In this document: in pieces, positions 1 through 5,937 of the stretch
Layout: each line of letters opens with the position of its first letter
Position numbering within the stretch: the stretch's first letter is position 1
Origin: Opitutus sp. GAS368
GTDB lineage: Bacteria > Verrucomicrobiota > Verrucomicrobiia > Opitutales > Opitutaceae
Direction of reading: 5' to 3'
Assembly: GCA_945862035.1 (NCBI GenBank)
Contig: CAMAXB010000082.1
Span: 1-10,671, forward strand
Length of the DNA stretch: 10,671 nt
Made by a program: the position numbers and the translations under genes
The notes under the pieces: generated by a model
What the model saw: the letters and a program-made list of their open reading frames with translations, nothing else
Database searches by the model: none
What the model was told of the DNA's origin: nothing

Positions 1-824
1 CGCCGAGCCTGCTGCGCCAGAACCCCTTCCTTGATGCCGACCGCTTTTCGGACGGCACCCCGCTCTCGAGGGTTCTCGTCCGCGCCTACCTCGATCTGCC
101 GAAGGATCTACGTCAAAAATGGGGGATTCCTGCCACGGCAGGCGAGGGATCCTATCTGTCTTGGCTTAAGTCTCCCGCCAAGGCCGATCCCGGTAAGGAT
201 GCCCGTGCCGTGAACGTAACCGAGCTCGGGGCTTACCTCTACTCCACTCGCGCCGATCTGTGCCGGCTCTGGCCCGATCTCTACGGCACCCATCGCGTTG
301 ATTTCTCGGATTGGTTTCTCTCCAACGCGGCCAGCGAGTATCAACTCGATCCGGCCCTCATCGCGCCGGTCGCAAGCTCTTGGGCGCAGAGCTTCGGCTC
401 GAACGCCTCCACCTTCAGCGACGGCACCCCGATCGTCCATCTGTTGAGAAGAGCTTATCTGAGCCTCCCCCAGCCCCTGAAGGATCAGTGGGATGACCCA
501 TGCAAAGACGGTGACGGTTCTTTTCTTTCATGGCTGAAATCACCGGCGCAGGCCGATCCGGCCGCAGGCAGCAAGGTTCCTATCGTCACTGAACTTGGAG
601 CCTTCCTCTACTCTATCCGTGGCGATATCCGCGGCCTCATGCCCGATCTCTGCGGTGATCATCGCGTCGACTTTGCCGATTGGTTCGTCTCAAGTGCGGC
701 CTCGGAATACGGGTTGGATCAAAGTCTAGTCGCTCCTGTTCTGAGTTCCTGGGCCCAGGGCCCATCTGCGCAGACCGCCCAGCTGGCTTCGGCGCGAATT
801 TCGCTTACCCTGAACACCGTCTAA
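1..824 (+). CDS. C-terminal part of a tandem-repeat protein (glycosyltransferase-associated type repeats), 5' truncated
   Basis: The reading frame is open from base 3 to the TAA at 822-824, so the start lies upstream of the window; the internal GTG at 210 is not the true start because the same repeat pattern continues before it. About 273 residues are visible. They are built from a 123-residue repeat (half a copy, one full copy, then 58 residues of a third) followed by a divergent tail of about 21 residues. Each unit has a segment VTELGAxLYSxRxDxxxLxPDLxGxHRVDFxDWF and a second segment FSDGTPxxxxLxRAYLxLPxxL ending in SWLKSPAxADP. From memory, Y-x-x-RPDL-type segments followed by an aromatic-x-W ending occur as linker repeats in large bacterial glycosyltransferases of surface polysaccharide clusters, but no catalytic domain is visible here. 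Function is therefore not established. No signal peptide or membrane segment is seen in the visible part. Confidence 0.75.
   Translation, partial: PSLLRQNPFLDADRFSDGTPLSRVLVRAYLDLPKDLRQKWGIPATAGEGSYLSWLKSPAKADPGKDARAVNVTELGAYLYSTRADLCRLWPDLYGTHRVDFSDWFLSNAASEYQLDPALIAPVASSWAQSFGSNASTFSDGTPIVHLLRRAYLSLPQPLKDQWDDPCKDGDGSFLSWLKSPAQADPAAGSKVPIVTELGAFLYSIRGDIRGLMPDLCGDHRVDFADWFVSSAASEYGLDQSLVAPVLSSWAQGPSAQTAQLASARISLTLNTV
3..758 (+). repeat. Protein-coding tandem repeat, period 369 bases (123 codons)
   Basis: The codon for the V of VTELGA lies at 216 in one copy and 585 in the next. The codon for the F of FSDGTP lies at 45 in the partial first copy and 414 in the second. Both offsets are exactly 369 bases. 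The 58 residues from 216 and the 58 from 585 share 41 identities without gaps. The DNA copies have drifted clearly, mostly at third positions, so this is an old duplication kept in frame by selection rather than a recent one. The third copy breaks off after SSWAQ, near 758. Confidence 0.85.
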
Positions 825-826
825 AG

Positions 827-847
827 CCCGGCCGGCCCCTTGCCGGG
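827..847 (+). terminator. GC-rich hairpin after the repeat-protein gene
   Basis: CCCGGC at 827-832 pairs perfectly with GCCGGG at 842-847 around a 9-base loop, starting 2 bases after the stop codon. No run of T follows, so it is not a canonical intrinsic terminator. The position makes transcript end formation or 3' protection plausible. The rest of 825-1021 shows no gene. Confidence 0.3.
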
Positions 848-966
848 GAAGACACGGTCAGTAAGCCGGTTGCCAATTCGGTGACCTCCCGCCCGCTGCG
901 ATTTGATCCCGCACGGTTTCGGGACTAAACTGTAGCCGATCCCGCTCACACCCGTCTCCTAGGTTA

Positions 967-985
967 GACCAAAGATCTTTGCGTC
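967..985. promoter_or_regulatory. Dyad-symmetric sequence upstream of the RND pump gene
   Basis: CAAAGATCTTTG at 970-981 is a perfect 12-base palindrome. GAC at 967-969 and GTC at 983-985 extend it with one unpaired base at 982. It ends about 40 bases before the pump ATG, where an operator for a dimeric repressor could sit. No convincing -35/-10 pair was found beside it and no regulator gene is in the window, so the role is inferred only from symmetry and position. Confidence 0.25.
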
Positions 986-1021
986 AGTCATCGGCTTGGG
1001 TCATCTATTCTATATCCTCCC

Positions 1022-4000
1022 ATGTGGATCGTCCTCTTCGCGCTGCGCTACAAGTACACCATCGGTGTCCTTGCGATCCTGATTTTGTTGTTCGGGCTGC
1101 TCTCGGGCCGCCGCATGTCGACGGACATCCTGCCCCAAGTGGATGCCCCAGAACTCACCCTCGTGTGGAGCTACGGTGGCCTCAACGCGCCCGAGATGGC
1201 CGCCAAGATCACCTCCTTTGGCGAGATCGCGGTCATGAACAATGTGGATGATCTGCTCGAGGTCCGCTCGGAGACCTCCAATGGAATCGCCCTGATCAAG
1301 CTCCGCTTCCAGCCCTCCGCCAACATGAGCACGGCGATGGCCCAAACCGCCTCGATTTCCCAGACCATCCTGCGGCGCATGCCCTCCGGTACCAGCCCGC
1401 CGGTCATCGTGCGGACAAGCCCCTCAAGCGTCCCGATCGTCCAGCTGGTCATCTCGTCGGACACCATGACGAGCGGACAGCTCTTCGACTATGCCCGTCT
1501 GAATTTGCGCGCGCAGCTCCAAAGCGTGCCGGGAATGCGGATCACGCTTCCCTATGGCGGCGCGGCCCGGCAGGTCATGATCGACCTGAATCCGGAGGCT
1601 CTCAGCGCGTTCGGCCTATCCGCCGCCGACATCAGCGGAGCGGTCAGCCGGCAGAATCTCACCCTGCCCGCCGGCAATCTGCGCGAGGGCAGCCGCGAGA
1701 TGCCGGTCGAACTCAACGCCAGTCCTGAAACCGTCCAGGCTTTCCTCGATCTTCCCATCCGCGTCATCGACGGGCGCATGATTCTCCTCCGCGATCTGGC
1801 CAATGTCCGTGATGGCGAGGCCGTCTCGACCAATATCGCCCGGCTCAACGGCCAGAATGCCGTGATGATCGCCATCCTCAAACTCGGCAATGCCTCCACC
1901 GTCGACATCATCGACGGCATCGTGGCCCGCCTGCCGGAGATACGGGCCTCCGCGCCCCCCGGACTCACCGTCGAACCCATCTTTGACCAGTCCGTCTTCG
2001 TCCGCGCCGCCGTCAAGGGCGTCGAATTCGAAATCCTCCTCGTCGGCGGCCTCGTCGCGGCGGTGGTACTCCTCTTCCTCGGTTCCTGGCGCTCCACCTT
2101 CATCGTCCTGACCTCGATCCCGCTCGCCTTGCTGTGCTCGATCATCGGACTCAGCCTGACCGGCGCGACCTTCAACCTGATGACCCTCGGCGGTCTGGCC
2201 CTCGCCATCGGCATCCTCGTGGACAATGCCCTCGTCGAGATTGAAAACATCAAACGTCAGATTGGGCTCGGCAAGGACGTGCCCACCGCGATCGTCGATG
2301 GCGCCAGAGAGGTCGCCTTCCCCGAGTTCGTTTCCACCCTCGCCATCTGCATCGTCTTCCTGCCGATCTTCCTGCTGACGGGAACATCCGCGGACGTGTT
2401 TCGCCCCCTCGCGCTGGCCGTGGTCTTTGCCATGGGCGCCAGCTACCTGCTCGCCCGCACACTCGTCCCCACGCTGGCCTCGATCATCCTTCCGGCCGAG
2501 CTGCGCCACGAACGCAGCCGTCAGGGCCAGCCACCCCGCGGCCTTGGCCGCATCCACCACGCAGTTGAGAGCACCATGGATCGCCTGTCGGCCGGGCAGG
2601 GCGCGATCCTCAAGCGCCTGCTTCGCCGCAAATTCATCATCCTCATCCCCGTGGGTATCGCCGTGCTTCTTGGCGCGCTCGCGGCCTTGGGATCGGGCCG
2701 CGAATTCTTCCCCAAGACCGACGCGGGGCTCATTCGCCTCTTTGTTCGCAGCCCCAGCGGACTTCGCATCGAGGACACCGCGGGCGTCCTCGCCGATATC
2801 CAGCGCGAGATCCGCACGATCATACCCGCCCGCGAACTCCAGTTTGTCGTGGAAAACATTGGCGCGCCCGCCTCGGTCAATCAGGCTTGGGTCGAGACCA
2901 CCGCGATCAGCTCATCCGACGGCGAGGTGCTCGTCCAACTCGCGTCGGATCACGGGCCCACCGAGGTCTACGTGGATCGGATCCGGGCCATGCTCGCGGA
3001 GAAGTTTCCCAACGTGCAAAGCTTCTTCCGCCCCGCGGACGCGACCAGCCAGACCCTCGCGTCCGGCGCTCCCACCACGTTCGAGGTCCGCTTCATCGGC
3101 CGCAACGTGCCCGGCAATCTCGCGCTCGCGCGCGAGCTCCAGCAGCGCCTCGCGGGCGTACCGGGTGCCGCCGACATCACCCTGCGCGAAGTCCTGGATC
3201 AGCCCCGCTTCATGATCCGGATCGACCGCATCCGCGCGGCCACCCTCGGCGTCAACCAGCAGGACGCCGCCACGGCCCTGCTGGCCGCCCTCGGCAGCGG
3301 CGGCACCGTCGCCCCCAACTACTGGGCGGACGTGGTCACCGGCTCGTCCTATGACGTCCAGATCATCGCTCCGCCCGCCAGCCTGACATCGACCGAGCAA
3401 TTGCTCAATTTGCCGATCCGTCCCTCCACCGGCAACGGCGCCCCCGTGCCGCTGCGCGCGTTCGCCTCGCTCGTCGAACAGCGCGGGCCGGCCAGCGTCT
3501 CGCGCACCACGCTGCTACCCACCTTGACCGTGGTCGCCAACGCCAGCGGCCGGGATCTGGGGAGCGTCGCAGGCGATCTGGAGGCCATTCTCGCTGAGCT
3601 GCGGACGAAGCTCGCCCCGGGCAACCGCATCGAACTTGCCGGCCAGGCGGCCCTCATGCGCGCCGCCTACTCGGAGTTGATCGGCGGCCTTGGGCTGGCG
3701 GCGGTGCTGGTCTTTCTCGTGATGGTGGTGAACTTCCAATCGTGGTCCCTGCCCTTCGTTGCGATCAGCGGCCTGCCGGTCGCCGTATCGGGCGCCCTCT
3801 GCGCGCTCTGGCTCACGGGAACTCCGCTGAGCGTGCCCGCCCTGATGGGCATCATCATGGTGGTTGGCGTCTCCACCGCCAACAGCGTGCTGGTCAGCAG
3901 CTTCGCCCGCGATCGTTTTAATGAAGGCATCAGCGCCTTCGACGCCGCCATCGAGGCTGCCACCACCCGGCTGCGCCCCGTCATCATGACCGCCCTGGCG

Positions 4001-4222
4001 ATGATCCTGGGCGTGATTCCCATGGCCCTCGGTCATGCCGAGGGCGGCGAGCAGAACGCGCCCCTCGGCCGCGCCGTGATCGGCGGCCTTGTCTTCGGGA
4101 CGTTCGCTTCCCTCTTCTTGGTCCCGGTGGCCTTCGCCGCAGTACGCGGACGCGGGCGTCAGACCGCAACTCAGCGCGCGGCCTCCGACAATCTGGCACC
4201 CGCGCCCGCACGCACGCTCTGA
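1022..4222 (+). CDS. RND (resistance-nodulation-division) family efflux pump, HAE-1/AcrB-like inner-membrane subunit
   Basis: The 1066-residue product matches the usual length of hydrophobe/amphiphile RND pumps (about 1020-1060). It begins MWIVLFALRYKYTIGVLAIL, a typical TM1, and continues with TDILPQVDAPELTLVWSYGGLNAPEM, the start of the first periplasmic loop. Approximate layout: TM1 10-28, first porter/docking loop to about 335, TM2-TM6 about 336-490, TM7 about 537-557, second periplasmic loop to about 880, TM8-TM12 about 885-1043. Such pumps are proton-driven homotrimers that export drugs, detergents or metabolites from the periplasm and outer leaflet. The TM4 motif reads GILVDNALVEIEN, so D401 is present but the second acidic residue is N402. 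The TM10 motif reads GVSTANSVLVSSFARD, with A953-N954 where AcrB has K940-N941. The start fits family N-termini; no Shine-Dalgarno precedes it. The adaptor gene follows after 22 bases. Substrate cannot be predicted. Confidence 0.95.
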   Translation: MWIVLFALRYKYTIGVLAILILLFGLLSGRRMSTDILPQVDAPELTLVWSYGGLNAPEMAAKITSFGEIAVMNNVDDLLEVRSETSNGIALIKLRFQPSANMSTAMAQTASISQTILRRMPSGTSPPVIVRTSPSSVPIVQLVISSDTMTSGQLFDYARLNLRAQLQSVPGMRITLPYGGAARQVMIDLNPEALSAFGLSAADISGAVSRQNLTLPAGNLREGSREMPVELNASPETVQAFLDLPIRVIDGRMILLRDLANVRDGEAVSTNIARLNGQNAVMIAILKLGNASTVDIIDGIVARLPEIRASAPPGLTVEPIFDQSVFVRAAVKGVEFEILLVGGLVAAVVLLFLGSWRSTFIVLTSIPLALLCSIIGLSLTGATFNLMTLGGLALAIGILVDNALVEIENIKRQIGLGKDVPTAIVDGAREVAFPEFVSTLAICIVFLPIFLLTGTSADVFRPLALAVVFAMGASYLLARTLVPTLASIILPAELRHERSRQGQPPRGLGRIHHAVESTMDRLSAGQGAILKRLLRRKFIILIPVGIAVLLGALAALGSGREFFPKTDAGLIRLFVRSPSGLRIEDTAGVLADIQREIRTIIPARELQFVVENIGAPASVNQAWVETTAISSSDGEVLVQLASDHGPTEVYVDRIRAMLAEKFPNVQSFFRPADATSQTLASGAPTTFEVRFIGRNVPGNLALARELQQRLAGVPGAADITLREVLDQPRFMIRIDRIRAATLGVNQQDAATALLAALGSGGTVAPNYWADVVTGSSYDVQIIAPPASLTSTEQLLNLPIRPSTGNGAPVPLRAFASLVEQRGPASVSRTTLLPTLTVVANASGRDLGSVAGDLEAILAELRTKLAPGNRIELAGQAALMRAAYSELIGGLGLAAVLVFLVMVVNFQSWSLPFVAISGLPVAVSGALCALWLTGTPLSVPALMGIIMVVGVSTANSVLVSSFARDRFNEGISAFDAAIEAATTRLRPVIMTALAMILGVIPMALGHAEGGEQNAPLGRAVIGGLVFGTFASLFLVPVAFAAVRGRGRQTATQRAASDNLAPAPARTL

Positions 4223-4244
4223 GGCCGTTCGCCCACTCCCCTTC

Positions 4245-5360
4245 ATGAAGTCCACGTTATTCCTTCGCGGCGCCCTGGTCAGCGCGCTGTTCGCCACCAC
4301 GGTCGTCCTTCCGGCCCAACCCGCCGGGGACAGCGGGCCGGCCCCGGCCCGCCCGGTTGTCCGCACCGTGCCGCCCACCCCGGCCAGCGCCAGCCAGTCC
4401 GTCGAGTTGCCCGGACGGACCGAGGCCTACGAGTCCGTCCTCGTCTTCACTCGCGCGACCGGAATGGTGAAGGAACGCCGTTTTGACATTGGCGACCAGG
4501 TGAGGGCCGGCGACATCCTCGCCGTGATTGATGCGCCTGAGGTGGACCGCTCGGTCGACGCCGCTCGCGCCACCGTCGAACAGGCGGCCGCCCGCGCCCA
4601 GAGTGCCCGCCGGCTTTCCGAACGGTCCGCCAGTCTGGTCACCGACCGCGCCATTTCCCAGGAGGACTACGATCAGCGCCTCGCCACCACGGCCGAGCTG
4701 GACGCCGCGCTGCGGGTCGCTGAAGCCAGCCTGGCCCGACTGGAGGAGCAGCAGAAGTTCGCGACCGTCCGCGCGCCGTTTGATGCGGTGGTCGCAGGAC
4801 GCAATGTTGATCGCGGAGACCGCGTGCGCGGCGATGCCGCCACGTCCGAAGGCTGGCTGTACCTTCTCGTGCGCCTCGACACCCTGCGGGTCACGCTCAA
4901 TGCCGGACCGGATCTCGCGCTCCGCCTCAAGCCCGAACAAGCCGCCACGGTTCGCTTCGGCGAATTTCCCGGGCAGGCCTTCCCCGCCAAAATTGCGCGC
5001 ACCAGCCGCATCTTCGACCCGGCCTCCGGCACGATGCGCGTCGAGCTGGTGATCGAGAACAAGGATCTGCTGCTGCCCGCCGGTCTCACCGGCACCGTGG
5101 TCTTCTCGATTCCGCCCGCACCCGGCACTTTTCTGGTTCCCACCAATACGCTCCTCGTCCGCAACGGGCAGTCCTCCCTCGCCGCAGTCCGCGACGGCAA
5201 GATCGCGTTTGTGGAGGTCCGGGCGGGCCGTAATCTCGGCCCCAACGTCGAGGTAACGTCCAGCGGTCTGACCCCCGACCTCCCGATCGTCGTCAATCCC
5301 AACGCCCTCCTCCGCGCCGGCGACCCCGTCGACCTCGCCCCGCGCAACGCCGCGAAGTAG
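4245..5360 (+). CDS. RND efflux periplasmic adaptor (membrane fusion protein, HlyD/AcrA family)
   Basis: The 371-residue product has a Sec signal peptide at residues 1 to about 25 (MKSTLFLRGALVSALFATTVVLPAQ) with no lipobox Cys, so it is probably soluble periplasmic rather than a lipoprotein. A first lipoyl half lies around 71-101 (ATGMVKERRFDIGDQVRAGD). An Ala/Arg/Glu-rich alpha-helical hairpin spans about 100-175. The second lipoyl half follows (FATVRAPFDAVVAGRNVDRGDRV), then a beta-barrel to about 285 and a membrane-proximal domain with VPTNTLLVRNG. The protein should bridge the pump encoded just upstream to an outer-membrane channel. The frame is open back to 4089, inside the pump gene, but the ATG at 4245 is chosen because it begins directly at the signal peptide and leaves a 22-base gap. 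The two genes are almost certainly one transcript. The hairpin is short, as in adaptors of 350-400 residues. Confidence 0.93.
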   Translation: MKSTLFLRGALVSALFATTVVLPAQPAGDSGPAPARPVVRTVPPTPASASQSVELPGRTEAYESVLVFTRATGMVKERRFDIGDQVRAGDILAVIDAPEVDRSVDAARATVEQAAARAQSARRLSERSASLVTDRAISQEDYDQRLATTAELDAALRVAEASLARLEEQQKFATVRAPFDAVVAGRNVDRGDRVRGDAATSEGWLYLLVRLDTLRVTLNAGPDLALRLKPEQAATVRFGEFPGQAFPAKIARTSRIFDPASGTMRVELVIENKDLLLPAGLTGTVVFSIPPAPGTFLVPTNTLLVRNGQSSLAAVRDGKIAFVEVRAGRNLGPNVEVTSSGLTPDLPIVVNPNALLRAGDPVDLAPRNAAK

Positions 5361-5383
5361 AGTCAGCCCTGCCGGGCAGAATC

Positions 5384-5410
5384 TGAGATCTCAAATTTGA
5401 GATTTGAGAT
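5384..5410. repeat. Nested palindromic TGAGAT/ATCTCA repeat
   Basis: ATCTCAAATTTGAGAT at 5388-5403 is a perfect 16-base palindrome. It overlaps a second perfect palindrome, TGAGATCTCA, at 5384-5393. TTTGAGAT occurs at 5396-5403 and again at 5403-5410, so TGAGAT appears three times in 27 bases. A further palindrome, CGCCGCGCGGCG, follows at 5411-5422, and a short GCCC/GGGC hairpin precedes it at 5366-5377. The group lies 5 to 60 bases after the adaptor stop codon. It may end the transcript, or be a small interspersed genomic repeat. Confidence 0.6.
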
Positions 5411-5696
5411 CGCCGCGCGGCGGACGTTTCCAAGCGGCACGCCGGTCCGCGACGACCTGCTGCAGCGCCGGGAAGCGAACCTTACCCTCGTTAAACGCAA
5501 GGCGGAGCTTCCCGTCTCTCTGCACCCACTTCGACGAAACCCACAAGATCGATACACCGACTCGATTCGTCGGAACACGATGCAGTCGTGATGCAGCAAA
5601 AACCCTAGGGGTGATAGTTAAACCATTCTTGTATATATTGATGCGCCGGATCGTGGGTGGATGATCAGAAAAGGCTTGACCTTTTTCCGGGCAATT

Positions 5697-5736
5697 ATGT
5701 CATCCTTTGTGAGATTACATTTAGGATAGATGACAT
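5697..5736. promoter_or_regulatory. Inverted repeat ATGTCATC/GATGACAT in the receptor control region
   Basis: ATGTCATC at 5697-5704 is the exact reverse complement of GATGACAT at 5729-5736, with 24 bases between. The same stretch also holds a near-direct repeat, GATTACATTTAG at 5713-5724 and GATGACATTTTAG at 5729-5741, 16 bases apart. An alternative pairing extends the stem by CCT/AGG with a 4-base bulge. It could be a pair of operator half-sites or an RNA stem in the leader; the sequence does not decide. Confidence 0.35.
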
Positions 5737-5740
5737 TTTA

Positions 5741-5767
5741 GTGTTCTCATTTCTTTCCCAAGAACAC
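5741..5767. promoter_or_regulatory. Inverted repeat GTGTTCT/AGAACAC, with a competing inner stem
   Basis: GTGTTCT at 5741-5747 pairs exactly with AGAACAC at 5761-5767 across 13 bases. An alternative stem, TTCTT at 5751-5755 with AAGAA at 5760-5764, uses part of the same right arm, so the two are mutually exclusive. The element begins 4 bases after the previous inverted repeat and ends about 170 bases before the receptor ATG. Confidence 0.3.
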
Positions 5768-5937
5768 CACCCCTCGGTGACAGAGTCCGCGTCATCTGTT
5801 CGAAACGCCCCGCGATTGATCCGCCAAGTTCCACTCGGAGCCTGCTCGTCCGATTGTCCGCCTTGGAATCCCCATGCCGGAGACCCCACCCCCACCAACG
5901 ACCCCCCATGTCTGCAGCCTAAGACACTCGCAACCCC

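Larger units (their letters stand above)
5361..5937. other. 577-base intergenic region between the adaptor and TonB receptor genes
   Basis: No convincing gene lies here. At 5361-5422 there are nested palindromes just after the adaptor stop codon. From about 5423 to 5590 the sequence is GC-rich; frames are open on both strands but none resembles a known protein. From about 5590 to 5770 it becomes clearly A/T-rich and contains TTGACC at 5676-5681, TATATT at 5634-5639 and two inverted repeats, so it probably holds the promoter and control sites of the receptor gene; no box pair with good spacing could be fixed. From about 5870 to 5937 the plus strand is rich in C and poor in G, with a five-codon mini-frame ATG TCT GCA GCC TAA at 5908-5922. 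No cobalamin-riboswitch B12 box was recognised. Confidence 0.6.

Noticed and set aside
680..928. Frameshift joining the end of the repeat protein to the +1 frame beyond 824
   Set aside because: The alternative frame after 758 shows none of the expected repeat residues such as FSDGTP, so a natural end is more likely.
985..1021. Promoter with a -10 at TATTCT or TATATC just before the pump ATG
   Set aside because: No acceptable -35 lies at 16-18 bases, and the start point would fall on or inside the first codons.
4089..4244. Possible N-terminal extension of the adaptor protein starting inside the pump gene
   Set aside because: It would overlap the pump by 134 bases and put about 50 non-signal-like residues before a good signal peptide; the ATG at 4245 fits much better.
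1552..4378. Long minus-strand open frames opposite the pump gene (up to about 310 codons)
   Set aside because: Their products are low-complexity and rich in Gly, Asp, Arg and Ser as expected from the reverse complement of GC-rich coding DNA; the plus-strand pump protein is unambiguous.
5423..5937. Cobalamin or other known riboswitch before the TonB receptor
   Set aside because: Looked for because such receptors are often B12-controlled; no B12-box-like sequence or other familiar riboswitch core was seen.
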